From: Nageia nagi
Lineage: Eukaryota; Pinophyta
Length of the DNA: 64,000 nt
Assembly (NCBI GenBank): GCA_050084985.1
Contig: JBITNC010000001.1
Coordinates: 90,830,001-90,894,000, forward strand
Direction of reading: 5' to 3'
How positions within the stretch are numbered: the first letter of the stretch is position 1; every line of letters starts with the position of its first letter. This document shows positions 33,351-46,293 of the stretch, in pieces. A model generated the notes under the pieces. The model saw only the letters and a program-made list of their open reading frames with translations. It was not told the origin of the DNA and made no database searches. The position numbers were made by a program, and so were the translations under genes.

Positions 33351-34783
33351 TTTTGAAGTCCTTGAACATTCATTTCTCAATTTATAAAATCCTTCATAAA
33401 GTTTTCTAATTCTTTATCGGTTCTATGACCTTGAGTGTGCCTCTGATGTCTTCGAGTATTTGGATCCTTTTCTAAAATTGATCTTGAAATGTAAGACTCA
33501 TAGTCAGAAGGAATTTCTGACAGTGGTGGAGGTAATATTTTAAGAGGTGAATGTCATCACAGAATAGGGATTCTAGGAGGTTTTTGGGATATCCCTTTTT
33601 CATGTAGATCTCTTCCCTTATAATCAAGTTGTCTTGTTTGATTTTGGGTTTGTTCAACCCAACTTTTAATAGAATCTCGCTTTTGTTTATCATATAATTT
33701 TTGAAGTTCTAATTCCTTTTCCATTTCCTTTTGTAATAAAATATCTGTCTCTCTATCCAACACTTCTTGTCTGTCTAAATAAGGGTCTCGATATCTTTGT
33801 ATTTGACTTCCTTCAGGAGTTTCCAGTTTCAAGTGCCTTATTTTTTGATATTCATCCCATTGTCTTTGTTTTTCTTTCTCCATACGTAGATATTGTTCCC
33901 TTTTTACTTTTTCGTTTTCTAATTCTTTAAGTTGTAATTCTTGTAAACAAAGTTGAATCTCATGCTCTTTATGAAGTCTTTTCTTTTCTTGTTCCAAGAA
34001 CTCATTTCTTTCTTTCTTTGCTTATTCTTGTTCCATGAATTTTCTTTTATCTCTAAGAAATTTATCTTCTATTTCTTTTAATTTATCCACTTGTTCTTGC
34101 AATTTGATAAGTTCATCGACTTTTCTTTTTTCTTCCTCTAGGATATATTGCATGTCTACAACCTTTTTAATATTCTCAGCATATACTTCCGTGAATCTTT
34201 TACTAGCTGTTGTTTTATATAATTATCATTTTTGTAGTTCTTCATAAGAAGGTATCTCTTCTACTTTAAACTTAGATGTACTTCTATTTGATCCTTCTTT
34301 TGTGGAATATGATTTTTCCATTTGTTTTATTGATGCTTCCTTTCTTCCTAATTCAAAAGAAAAAAAAGATCCCTCCTTTTGAATTGAAGAACTGACTCTT
34401 CGACCATCTGATAATTGATGACTGATTCTTTCATATTTAATTTTATATGGCTCAATCTGTGGTATCGCTATGGTTTCGACCTGAGATTTAGCCTCGTCAA
34501 TTTCTAAGTTATCACTCTTTTGGTCTATTTTTTCTACATCTCCTGATAAACTAAAAGATGTCTTAGGAATACCCCTATGCTTAGCTAGGCGATGACGAAT
34601 TTCAATCAGTTCTTCTTCTAACACTTGCGTTCCATTCCTTGTGAGAGGATTATCTATAATTTGTCTTTGTGATCTAGATTGATTATAACCATAATCACCA
34701 TCTTTACCTACATAACAAACTACTCGTGAATTTGATTCATCTAAAGGAAGTGGCCTCCTAACCGAATATTCTATCAAATCCAT
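33351..34783 (-). pseudogene. Element B gag N-terminal extension with long coiled coil
   Basis: The ATG at 34783 opens MDLIEYSVRRPLPLDESNS and a polar region to 34226. A stop and frame break follow, then a Glu/Lys/Arg/Gln-rich stretch (about 34200-33560; RLHKEHEIQLCLQELQLKEL, KEKQRQWDEYQKIRHLKLET) with heptad-like spacing suggesting a long coiled coil. The region leads into the capsid core, so it probably forms the N-terminal extension of gag or a separate ORF1. Large N-terminal ORFs of unknown role are known in Ogre elements. Stops are few. Confidence 0.6.
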
Positions 34784-36632
34784 GTTGTCTAAATCTATTT
34801 CTTACATTTCAAATGGATGTTCTCACATTTTCTTAGCGATCATACTTCTAGTTTGAACCTTTTTAAATATCATAAACAAACATAGTAAACAAGAAACTCT
34901 ATTTTTATCTTTTAGACTATATTTTCAAGAAAATAATTTAATGCACAAACATCCTATATGCAAACCTACTTTTAACAATGTGATTATTTTCTTTAACCTT
35001 TTCGCATATTTTTAATGTCTAAATTAAATGGACAATATGGGATGTTTATTATTTATTTATTTTTTTTAATCTTTTTAATTTTCCTAGTTTATTTTGACAA
35101 GTCAAGTGTTAAACAAGGTAGGTTGGGTAATTCTAACATTTGCAAGTTTCTATGGCTTTTGGCTTGGTTCTAAATGAGTCTCCTTTTTTGACTCCTACTT
35201 AAAGGAAAGTTACCTTGGTCATCACTTCCAAGTGTAACTGGCTCTATGGTTTCAAGTGCATTATGTCGGTGGTTACAAAGAAGTAAGAATTAACGGTTGG
35301 TAGCAACATCCAACTCATTAATGTTCAATTATTTCTTAAGGCCTTATGAGATGCATTTAAACAAGTAAGATACATTTATGCATACTACCCTCCCAAACAT
35401 TCATGTCCATTTACTTATCTTATTTTAACGTGATACAATCAAAATTTATTTTTAATGAGTGTTGACCTTAGTAAACCCCGTTATTCTTTTTTAATTATAA
35501 TGTGATTCATTATCCAACCTATTAATGATGTTCATTAACCCCTTCCAGCTGTGGAAGTATTATGTGTGATAAATTCCCTCTTCTTACTAGTCACATATCT
35601 CTTCGACCTCCAATGGAGTGGTAAGAGCAGACTTGGTAAGAAGCCGTTAAGTGTGTATAGATTAGTTAAGTGAGGTTCAATTACTCCTCCAAGAGTCACA
35701 TATCCTTTCGACCTCCAATGGAGTGGTAAGGGCAAACATCTTTAAGAGTTTTAGTGTAAAGTATATTTCCAAAAATGAAATGTGAATAAATTTTACCTCT
35801 TTCACTTAACTTATTTCTGATCACTTAAGATCGCATAAAGCGCAAAAGTGAGAGCATACTTTGTCAGGTGAAAGTACTTAATGTATTTCAAATTCCCCCC
35901 AATTCATTAACTTTTTAATATGATTTATACTACCCGAAAACCCGATTTATTTACTTTAGGTTCATTCCAAATTAAGTGTGATTCATTTATTCCTCCAAAA
36001 GTCACATATCCCTTCGACCTCCAATGGAGTGGTAAGGGTAGACTTGATAAGAGGTGATTATATGTGGATAATTAACCAAATTAATGATAATGTGAATATA
36101 AAAGAAAAGAATAATTAATTACCCCTTCTTACCAAGTCTATTCTGATCACCTTAGATCGCATGAAGCACAAAGGGAGAGCATAATTAGATGAGGTAACAA
36201 GTATTTAATGTATACGTACCCTTAACCCAAAACATTAAAAATAAATACATAACATTATACATAAAATAAATTAATAACAAATGCATTTAACCTTTTCACT
36301 ACCCATTTCCTAAATGCACTCTAAGCAAAGAGATCACACACAGTTTTACCGACTGTCATTTTAAATATATAATTACACTTACTGTATATAGGTCATATTA
36401 GAAAACATACCAATTTTTCAAAGATCGTTGACGATTTCACAGTGAACATTGCTGATTATAGCACGATCGTTGACGATCCAGAGAACACAGAAAATAAAAA
36501 CACAATAGCAAATCAAACAGATTAAGTTAGTATGTAATTCCACAAGATGCAAATAGATTTAAAAATAAAACCAAAAACAATATGCAATTGATCCTTGTTT
36601 TTTGCTTCAATTTTCTGAAATGCATGCAAGGG
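34784..36632 (-). other. Element B 5' leader with repeated blocks
   Basis: This is the untranslated leader between the PBS and the first ORF, about 1.85 kb. It contains three copies of GTCACATATCyCTTCGACCT followed by CCAATGGAGTGGTAAG (starting at 35590, 35695 and 36001) and two copies of CTGATCACyTtAGATCGCAT (about 35817 and 36143). A pair of GATCGTTGACGAT motifs lies at 36422-36478. Long leaders are normal for Ogre-like elements. The repeats may act in RNA packaging or translation, which is inference. Confidence 0.6.
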
Positions 36633-36650
36633 GCCCTCCTTCTAGTACCA
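36633..36650 (-). promoter_or_regulatory. Element B primer-binding site
   Basis: On the minus strand TGGTACTAGAAGGAGGGC lies 3 bp inside the 5' LTR end (...GATATACACA). A TGG start and position next to the LTR are as expected for a tRNA-primed element. The matching tRNA was not identified. A close relative of this site is at 58477-58494. Confidence 0.85.
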
Positions 36651-36653
36651 GAT

Positions 36654-38471
36654 TGTGTATATCAAATTATGAACCTAAAATGCAATTTAGATAGATAAAT
36701 CATTCAACATAATTAATCATGAACATATTTGACAATACACATCAATAATAAGAATGATATTATATTCTAAAGTATTTGAATACAAAAGCAAGTTTTTATT
36801 GATCTGGTTGTAATCAGCATTGACAGTGATCGTTGTGGATTGGTAACAATCCGTGTGGATTGGTAACGATTGAAGCACGACTCTGCATTCTCTATGCCAT
36901 CATTATGTTCGTTGTAAACCTTTGGCCTTTGTTATCAATCTGGTGAATCGCTGTCGACTGATCTTTGAATCATCGATGATCGGCTTTGTATGCACTGGAG
37001 TAATCTTCACAAAATCTTGAAGTGTTTTGTCTATTCCTTGTTGTTTTCCTTCACATTTACTTTCATCATTCTTTTTCTGTATTGACCCTGCACACAGAAA
37101 ATGAACGAAGCATCAAAAGCATACCTGTTCATACATATTAATCAGCAAATGAATAACATAATATGGAAAAATAGTTGATATGAGATTTGCTATTAATCAA
37201 GCTTACAATCTTTTGCTAATAATCTTTTGGTTTGATTTCAGCAGAGCTTCGCTACAGTAAAATTGGGTCCCTTTGTTCACGTACAAAGCTTCAATTTATA
37301 AGCTTCAAGGTTTGTTATTCATTTGTTTTGGCATCCCTAGATTCCAGGTAACCTCTTGAACTAAATTTTGAGGTGTTGTTATCTTCCATCTGTATCCATG
37401 ATTATGAATTGTACATACTAGGCTATTCCAGGCTTAGATTTGTTTTGTTGTTTAACTATTCATGGATCGTCATTGATTTTTTAGCGATTACATATATTAA
37501 CATTAGAATGGTCGCTCTATGGTTTTTTTTAATGACAAGGGTCGTAAGACCACTTGTTTTATATATGTTCAAAAAGATTGGTCCAATAATATAATAAATT
37601 CTTTATTGAAGCCCTGGTGTACTTTACTTGTAATCATGAGTCCATTTTAAGATCCCCAGGAGTTTTTTTGGAACAAAAAAGATAGGCTGAAGTCAGTAGA
37701 GAAAGGATAAATATCAGTTATGGAAAAGCTTGGGTTCCGAAGATGATGAGGTCAGCAAGATATAATCAAAGAAGCCAGAGCCCATAAATTAAATGTTCCA
37801 AAAGTAAAGCATTCTGAAATAAAATGATGACATCATAGAGGATAAGATAGTTGCATTTTGGTAAAAATTGAGTTCCAAAGATGATGAGGTCAGCAAGGAG
37901 TGACCAAATATCTAGAGCTAATGAGTAAAGCATTCCGAAAGGAAATGATAAAACTTAGTTGTAGAAAAGCCCAGGTTCCAGAGATGATGAGGTCAGCAAA
38001 GAGTGACCAAATAGCTGGAGCCAATGAGTAGAGCATTTTGGAAGTATGAAGATGACATCATGGGGAGAATGATGTTCACATTTTTGAGTGAAACTGGGTC
38101 TCAGAAGTGATGATATCATCAAGGAGTGATCAAATAGCCAGAGCTGATAAGTGGAGCATTCCAAAATGTAAAGACAAGGCCAACGAGAGATCAGATCACA
38201 GTTATCAAGAAGCTGTATCATCTGCAATCTACCCTATTTTATTTCCTTTCCTATTACTTTTTCTACACCTAATAGATAAGGAACTAGCCTTCTCCGGAGA
38301 TCAAACTATCCCCCTAGTCTGTTCTTGATTTACTTTGGTTAAGATTGTTCACGACGCATATATTACACAATCTTAATCAACAATTATTTTAATGTGATAT
38401 ATATTAGAAAAATACTTATTTTATTTATTTATTTATTAAATTAAAAATAGGGTTTATTTTAAGTGTCTACA
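36654..38471 (-). mobile_element. Element B 5' LTR (right copy)
   Basis: This is the direct repeat of 20447-22297, with the same ends (TGTGTATATC... and ...GTGTCTACA). It includes the captured A/C-type LTR at about 37590-38382 in the plus orientation. Differences from the left copy are mostly transitions, plus a few small indels (1818 versus 1851 bp). As the promoter-proximal LTR it would start minus-strand transcription of B. No unambiguous TATA box was picked out. Confidence 0.92.
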
Positions 38472-38476
38472 ATATG
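38472..38476. repeat. Element B target-site duplication, right copy (ATATG)
   Basis: Direct match to 20442-20446 at the outer edge of the right LTR. Confidence 0.9.
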
Positions 38477-40450
38477 GATACATGGAGAGCTAACCTTAAC
38501 CATGTTCTTTTGAAGTTTAAGACACCTAAAGTGTGCAAAAAAGAAAATTCACTTGCTCATTCTAAGAGAGATGTTATGATTGATCAGGGTTTGGCATATT
38601 ATGTGCCCTATGAGTCTTTCACCTACCCTGAGCTCTTGTACTCCCTAGCACACAGGCATCATCAAAAGGGGTACCAAATTGGAATGTTCAAGAAAATTGA
38701 AGAGGGAGATACTTTTGAGCTAGTGTTTGAAGTAGTGCTAGGTTACTCCCTTGAATCCATCATTTAAGCATTTATTATTCCTATAAAATAGACATTTCAT
38801 GTTAAAAAACAAATTGATTTGAAAAAGAAGAAACATTTTTTTTTATATTAATCAAGATGAAATATTGAGCTAGATCAATGGGAGATACCAGGATAGTAGA
38901 AAAGCAAAACTCTTATCAAGCTACCAAATAGCTTTTTTTGAAAGAAAGAAAGATAAAGAAGTGCTATAGGCACTCAGTCATCCTAGGAAAGAAGACCCAG
39001 ATAGAAGTAGATAAAGCCATGGTGTGCATGGCTTATAATATTTCAAAAGCCCACATCTGCTATGATTTCCTAGCTTTTATAACCAAATAAATTAAGAGGT
39101 GTTTATTCAATATTGAAAAATCAAATTTTAGACATTATTTGTATCTTTGGTGGCTCTTTTTCCATTAAAATTTAGATAAACTTATAGAGGTGAGGCTCCT
39201 AGTTGAGCCAACCAGTTCTAGTGCTGCATTGATGCCAATTGACTTGATGGTGCCAATTTTAAACAAATTGCATGGATCCTACTATGAGTTGATGGAGAAG
39301 TTCTATGCAACTATAGTAAAAATGTTAACTAAAAACTTCCTAGTAGGCTACGCAAGAGCACAATAAGGGAGCTACAAGGTGGAAATAAAATTGGTGATTG
39401 TTACTTCTTGAGAAATCACATCGTAATAATTAGGTATGAGTATTTTGAAAAACCTTTCTTTTTGCCTAAGTATATTGCCCCCAATTGTATTCAGTAGAGA
39501 TGGGTAGACAAATTTGTGCCATAGAGAGTAAATATGGGTCTGGGGCCAACTTTAAGTCTATTATAAATATACTAGCTTCTATCAAGAATTTTACTCTTTT
39601 AGAGATAAGATGTATAGATAGTATAGCCCAATTTATTATATAGAATTTCAAGTTAGATAAGGTGGGAACTGCATGGATGTATGACCCATCATGGGAAATT
39701 ACCCAAATAATAAGGACTATCAAGAAACATCCAGCATTTGTCCATGATAGTAGGCCCCATATAGAATATTTTGTAAATAAAACTTAGTAAGAGGCAAAAA
39801 TGTACCCAAATTGAGAATTTATACCATTAAATAAGGCCCAGATGGCCTTGGAAGGAATAAGAAAATATAAGAATTGAGAAAATAAGAGGCAAAATTTTAT
39901 CTTCAACCTAGATGTCCTCACTTACTTAGCATATCTTAGGTGGGGTACCAATAAAATTCATTATTTTACAAGATTTAGATTTGAGTATACCATAAAACTT
40001 CACCACATTGAAAATGAATTATTTAAAAAATTTAAATATGATAAATACTGGGAGGTAAAGTATTCCAAAGATCCTCTACTAGAGTTGGGACAACCTCTTC
40101 CTCATTTTTGCAAGAAACCTACTACAGAGGAAATGATAGTGCAAATAAAAGAACCATCTAGCATGCTTTAGATTCCAAATAAGGGAGAACAAAACCCTTC
40201 AAACACCACCACTTCTTCTTGAGAACCTTCTCCTAAGAAGAAAAATAAAGTTTAAACTCTTGCTCAAAGGTAGCGGATATTGGAGAAGGAGCAAAAACCT
40301 TTTAAAAAGCCCCAATCAATGGTCATAGTCACAAATGATTGTACCTTCACCTTTAGAGGCAATAGAAGTCCCAAAGGTGGTAATATAAGAAGCAAAAGTT
40401 TTTGATATAGAGGAGTTCAAAGAGCCATAGGATACAGATGCTGATGCTAT
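38477..40450 (+). pseudogene. Element A ORF2, 3' part
   Basis: The frame broken at 20446 resumes with DTWRANLNHVLLKFKTPK and remains open to 38767. Later segments are in shifted frames with many TAG/TAA. Homology to ORF2 of element C is visible at several points: YYVPYESFTYPELL versus HFVPHRCFPAPELV, CYDFLAF...LYLWWLFFHQNLDKL versus MYDWAIALSD...SYIVWMMIHQNADVF, and EKPFFLPKYI versus GAPFLLPIHV. A charged, Pro/Ser/Lys-rich tail follows (40180-40250). The protein is unrelated to any pol domain I know. The layout resembles the putative plant transposon protein domain found in some plant retroelements, at low certainty. Confidence 0.65.
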
Positions 40451-40719
40451 AGAACAAGTTTAAGAATAAGAATAAAAAGAAAACCCAAAAGAGGGATAGA
40501 GCTATATTCAACAAAGTAGAAAAATTATACCTAAGGCTAAAAAGATAATAGTATTTGCACTCAAATGAGGTACAAGAGATGGTGACAATGATGATGAATC
40601 TAGAAAAAGGAAGGACTTTGGCCCAATGAATAAACCTAAAGAACAAGATGAGGCCATGGAAGAAGTTAAACCTAAACCAGAAGTCCAATAGTTGACTCCT
40701 CCACGATAGTCCCAACCAA

Positions 40720-42164
40720 TTCAACAAGTTGAGACACCTAATGTCGGTGAAATTATTTTCACTCATTCTTTTATTGCTATAGCATCACAAGAGGAAATAA
40801 ACTCAATTTTTTCTACATATGTTGTAGATCCCATTGATTGGCCAACTTTTGTTAATAACTTTTCTATGCTTCTTAAGCAACAATCAAGAATTTTGAGCAA
40901 AGTAATAGAGATGGAAGATATGAAAATTTCTCAGATGCCTTTCAAAGAAGGGCAATTGGATTTTACTCCCATGATAATAATAGATGTAAATATATAGAGT
41001 GTACTAGCTATTGACCAGTCCAAGTTTCTTGTAAATACTTCAATGGTAGCTAGTAAAAGTCTTCAGGCAATGGAGACTAAAATAGAGAAATTGAATAAAA
41101 AAATTGATCAATATAAGAAAGATTGCTCCCTTAAAGATAAAATAGTAGCTAGGTTGCAAAATAATAATAAAGAATTGATTATAAAGCTTAAAAAATAGAA
41201 AAAAAAATTGATAAGAGCATGGCAACATCAAGAGCTGAGCTAGATACTGCAAATCAAGTGATAGAAGAGCTCAAAGCTTAGGCTATAGTCATGGATGCTT
41301 AGAAGATCAAACAAATTATGGTTGAGATGTAGACTATTAGTACAGTAAATAAAATTCTATTAGATTATAATCCAAAGCTATTAGTGCTCATGAAAAACTT
41401 CAAAAAATCCTTGGTAGAGCAAGGTGGTGAAAGAATGATAATATTATCTCACTTGCATCTACTCAAGGAGGAAGCTATATAGGCCATTAAAGAATTTCAT
41501 GCTCAAAATGCTCTTCATAAGCTGGCTTTGGATATACCCAAAATAGTTTTGGAAAGGATGTAGGTTTGATTAAGGATTGTGACTGAAAAGGAGTTCACAA
41601 TAGTCTCCTCCAAGCTAAAATAATCATATTAGAAAAGGATCCAAGAGATTTAACTCCAAATTTTAGTATTCAACATGGACATAAATAAACACTAGCTCAT
41701 AACAATGTTGATATTTATTAACCAATTTTTTAATTCTTTAATTGAAATAAAAGCTCCTAAAATATGGGAAGAGTAGAATGTACAGGGTAGTGCTATTAAT
41801 TAGGTAGCCAATACCATTCAATTCTTGTAACAATCCTTTTCTAAGACACAAATCTCATATTTGCAACAAATAAATAAGTTGGCTCAGGAAGCCATTATAA
41901 AATTTTTACATACTAGAAGGCTAAATAGTGTCTTGGAAGGGTTTAGAGTAGACATAGAGAAGATTAAGGTATCACTCATCCTATCACAAGCTGATTATAA
42001 ATATATAAGTGATTTAAATAAAATTATGTAAGCATTCCTCCCATCAAACATCATGGTAGCAATTGAGACTATAACCAGATCTACTTCTAGGCAAGCCACT
42101 AGGTGCAACAGTTGAAGGGTTCTATTCTCCAGCAAGTAGAGACCCCAAAGAGCCACTAGAAGAT
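40720..42164 (+). pseudogene. Element A ORF3, coiled-coil protein, decayed
   Basis: Segments read INSIFSTYVVDPIDWPTFVN, EDMKISQMPFKEGQLDFTPM, SKSLQAMETKIEKLNKKIDQ and SLKDKIVARLQNNNKELIIK. The last two form a heptad-rich coiled coil. Its order and spacing match C ORF3, including the segment before the coil (IDVNI...AIDQSKFLVNTSM versus IDTRSIPRSDKNELLQTAV). A more degraded C-terminal part reaches close to the 3' LTR at 42165. Stops are mostly TAG at likely Gln codons. Function is unknown; self-assembly through the coil is inference. Confidence 0.6.
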
Positions 42165-44202
42165 TGTATTACTTCATAATAACACTCAAAATTTGGGTAA
42201 TTCTATTATTTTTCATTTTTCATTATTATATTCTTAAGTGATCGAGAGTTGTGTATATAAGAGTACCTAGGGAGACATTATTATTTTAGAGTCTTCATGA
42301 GTTGTATAATTTTATATTATTTCATTATAAATCCCTCCTCTTTTGATTTCTTTTCCTTAGGGTGTTGGGAGTTATTTTTTTAGTAGTACCTAAGAATTAT
42401 GTAAATAAGGATACTCAGGAGTCATTGCAATAAGACTTATGCCAATTTTATATTCTTTTATTCTTTAGTGACCAGGAGTTGAGAGTGCTCGAGAGTCGTG
42501 TCATCTTCTTTAGTATACTTAATAAGTCATTTATGTAAAAGTTTCTTGGAATCATATTTATTACCTTAGAGTCTCTAAGAATTATTGGCACAAATGTCCA
42601 AAACTTGTACACATTTAGAGTTTCACTTTTGAAGAGTATCAACAATTCCTAGGGATTTTAAAGAATGACATCACAAATTTTGGTAAAAATAAGAGTCTTG
42701 GAGCAAGTAATGGCAAGTGTAGGTTTTTGAAAAATATCAATAGAGCTTGGTGATTTTGAAAGGTGATGTCACATTTTTTGGTGAAAATTAGTAGGTCTTG
42801 GAGAAATTAGAATTTTGATAGAGCCCACCAATCCTAAGAGATGACATCATGATTTTTAGCTAAAATCAATGAGTCCTAATAGAATTAGAATATCAATAGA
42901 GTCTAGTAATTTTGGGAGATGATGTCACAATTTTTGATCAAAATTAGCAAGTCCTAGAGCAAGCAATGGTGGGTGTAGATTTTTGGAGAACATCAATAGA
43001 ATTTGGTGATTTTGAAAGGTGACATCATATTTTTTGGTGAAAATTAGCAAGTTCCAGAGAAATCAAAATTTTGATAGAGCTTGCCAATCTTAAGAGATGA
43101 TGTCATGATTTTTAGCTAAAATTAGCAATTCTTAGAAGAACTAGATCATCAATAAAGCTTGAAAGAAGAACATAGAGCTTACCAAGCAAGTTAAAGAGTA
43201 ATGCATGAGAAAGAACATCTGGGTCCACTTCATCTTAAGTGTTTGACCTTTGGGGCCCTGTTAATGTGTTGACATTGACTCATTTCCACATAACAGTGGT
43301 AGTTCTTCTTGAACCAAGAGAATATAATGTCTATAAACCACTATTATTTTGATTACTAACATCCATAATAGAGATCATAAAGATTACAAAGAAGTACATA
43401 GCAATTGATAAAGCATAATACCAAATCATACCAATCAATGTGCAATCAAATAACTACTCAATTAGCTATAGTGCTATCTTCAATCAGCTACAATGCTACC
43501 TTCAATCAGTAATAATGTTATTCAAGCAACTCTAAGGCTAAAGAAGGAGTAGTAAATGAAATGTCAAAAAGATTGTGGCTCTATGGACATGGCTCACCAG
43601 AAGTTGCAAATTCCCAAATAGTCATATTGATTAATACTTGTTCATTGTATAATCTAGCATAGTTGTAGCATTTATATAAATAATATTATTTTAGTTGTTT
43701 CATACAATGATAGTAGCAATGTATATTAATGAAACCCAACCACCTAAGGAGGGAAATCAAAAAGGTTAAACATTTTAGTAAATTTTCCCTAATTTGTAAT
43801 ACAAATAGACAATGCTTTGCCATCTTGCAACAAAGTGGTTGTTATTGCTTTTGTGAATGTTATGTTGGAATGTTTTCTTCAAGTTATGGCTATGTGTTGT
43901 GATTATGAGACCCCAAGTGCAAGATAGTTTTCTATTATTAATCTTGGTTATGGATTGCTATCTATGCTACAATGCTTGGTTTGTAAATTTTCTATTTTAG
44001 TTATTTATTTACTTATCTCTTTCCTATAACTCTCTATCTTTTTATTCCTTTCCTGTTACATTTGACCTTAAATATAGATAGGAACCAACATGAGTGCATC
44101 CCCACCACCTTTTTTTCTTTTAAGGAACCTACCATTGTGGGAAGTGGAGAACCTGACTATACCAAACCCTTAAGGTTATGCTATATCGATCAATAGTAGC
44201 CA
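42165..44202 (+). mobile_element. Element A 3' LTR
   Basis: It begins TGTATTACTTCATAATAACA and ends AATAGTAGCCA, and it parallels 11757-13867 throughout. The GTGATGTCA/GATGACATCA modules recur at about 42660-43110. Roughly 15 percent divergence from the 5' LTR and loss of most CpG mark A as old. No obvious polypurine tract precedes it (the preceding text is AGAGCCACTAGAAGAT). Confidence 0.85.
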
Positions 44203-44639
44203 AATTTATTGTATGATGGTTTATAATGTTTGCAATCATATAAAAGAGGTGCTTATTGTAGATGCTCATCTTGTTGTTACATATGCTCATCTTCTTAATG
44301 CAAACACTCATCATCTTTGGTATTCATTGAATTTTTGTAATTTGAAACAATTTCAAACATATGTAACAAGCATAGCATTAAATCATATAAAAACATATGT
44401 AAAAACATGTAACATAGTATTGACATTTCACAGACCTAAAAAATAATTTTCAAAAATATCATTTTTATTTGTAGTCCATATATATTTGCATACCATGAAA
44501 AATAAAATTTATGAACATATTTAACAATACTCAGAGGAGTTTTGGATTGATGTGGATGAGCATCAAATATAGTCTATGAATATACCAATTCAATCACAAC
44601 TAATAAATGTAAATAAATTCTTAGTTAGCTGATCCATAA
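44203..44639. other. Flank of element A; 33-bp near-copy of the upstream flank
   Basis: Directly after LTR A2 the block around GATGGTTTATAATGTTTGCA (44213-44236) nearly repeats the sequence directly before LTR A1 (GATGGTTTATAATATTTGTA, 11736-11755). The similarity extends over about 33 bp with only transitions. The remainder up to the hAT C-terminus has no recognised gene. Confidence 0.5.
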
Positions 44640-46087
44640 TATTTCCATGCACATTTGAATTTTGAAGCACCATCATATCATTATCTTCATCATTTTGATC
44701 ATTGAAATCATTAGTCTTATTGACATTTCTTCTATATTATAATGATTTCCAGTATTCCATAGCTCAATTATATCAAAACTTATCAATATCATAAGAAGAG
44801 ACATATAATCATAAATATTGCTCTAGGTTTTTATCCAACATATTTTGAAGTTTATTTTTACAAAATATAATGTGCTAAACACTCTCTCATCTTCCATTGA
44901 TACCAGAATCATTGTTTGACATAGTTCATATAAACAAAAGTACTCACCCATTGATTTTTTTTAAAATACTATTGGGATACAATTTCTTCCATACACATAT
45001 AATTGCAACTATTTATGATGTTACTATCAGCTTTGCATATTGGTCAACCATGGTGTTCTTAAAGAATCTTGAATGTTCAATCAATAATATTTTATTCAAA
45101 ATACATGATATCTTCATTCCATTAATCTCAACCTCTTGTGAAAAATGATTAACACCAATGTGTTTGGTAAATGATTGGCTGGTTGAAATGTAGCTTAAAA
45201 TAGAATCCTAGAATAATGGGTTTATAATACCCATTTCCTTAAGTAGATCATCTCTATGAAATATTTCTCCTATTTCACTTGTCAATGTATGTGATATGCT
45301 TCTTCATTTATTTCTTATGTTACTAATAGCCAAATCAAATCTATTCATTTTTATGAGCACTTTATGAAATTCCCCTCCTTGGTAGTCCATACATATTTCA
45401 TAATAATACATAAGTATATATTTTCCATGAACAAAAATACACAAATATCCTATAATATTGAATTTTAAAAAACAATTTGAATCTTTGTAGTTTGTAGGGA
45501 CTTTCCAATCTTCAAATAATGGATTAGCAGAATTGCTCTCATACAACCTATCAATCCATAATCAGATATTTTTATTCATTCAAATAAAATCAATAATATA
45601 AATATTTCTTTCCCAAGAATTATTAGAAGGTTCATTTCATATAACATAGAAAAAATACCACATAACATAAGCAAAGTCTCTAAATTTCTCATTCAAAAAG
45701 GCACATATTTAGCTATGTTTACTTCTCTTATATTTTTGCACATAAATCCTGTAAGAGATGGATACTCTCTAAACACTCTTTCAATAGGTTTATACATTGA
45801 AATCCATCTTGTATCTAAATCCTTTAACATCTTCCTACCATCTATAATTGTTGTTACAAAATCTTGAAAATTTGTAAATCTTTTGGAACTATTCATAAAA
45901 TAAGAATAAAGTTTACGAACTAAATCTTCAACTTCCATAACATCATCATTGTACAATAACAATATTATAAGCAAGAATTAATCTATGTGCCATGCAATGA
46001 ATGGGAATTAATTATGGGGCTATTATTATTTTAAGTTTTACACAAAGACCATTTCTATGCCCTTGCATTACAGCAGTGCCATAAGCT
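44640..46087 (-). pseudogene. hAT transposase pseudogene D, C-terminal part
   Basis: Reading down from 46087 the minus strand gives GAYGTAVMQGHRNGLCVKLK and IHCMAHRLILA, hallmark motifs of the TTF-type/ZMYM-like hAT transposases. LKDLDTRWISMYKPIERVF (45700-45850) follows. The dimerisation end is DERVFSTLYFVK plus KLQNMLDKNLEQYL at about 44750-44870, resembling the usual ERxFSxLKFVKxKLRN. A frameshift separates VFSTLYFVK from KLQN, and several stops occur. It would cut and paste a DNA transposon in the nucleus, but it is dead here. The gene is split by element C and continues at 54977. Confidence 0.8.
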
Positions 46088-46092
46088 CCTAC
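46088..46092. repeat. Element C target-site duplication, left copy (CCTAC)
   Basis: CCTAC abuts the TGTAGATTCC start of LTR C1 and is repeated at 54972-54976 after the CA end of LTR C2. Confidence 0.92.
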
Positions 46093-46293
46093 TGTAGATT
46101 CCTACATTAAAATTCTTGAAGAAGGGCCCGGGGTATTCTAATTATTATCATGAGTTCGCCTTAATGTCCCCGGGAGCTATTCCGGAATAAATAAAAGGCC
46201 GGAGTCCGTGAGTAAACCTTTCCGGAATGAAAAGAAAAGGTCGCGGAGAATAAGATAGACATATTTTGGCGAAGACCGAATTCCGGAACAAAA

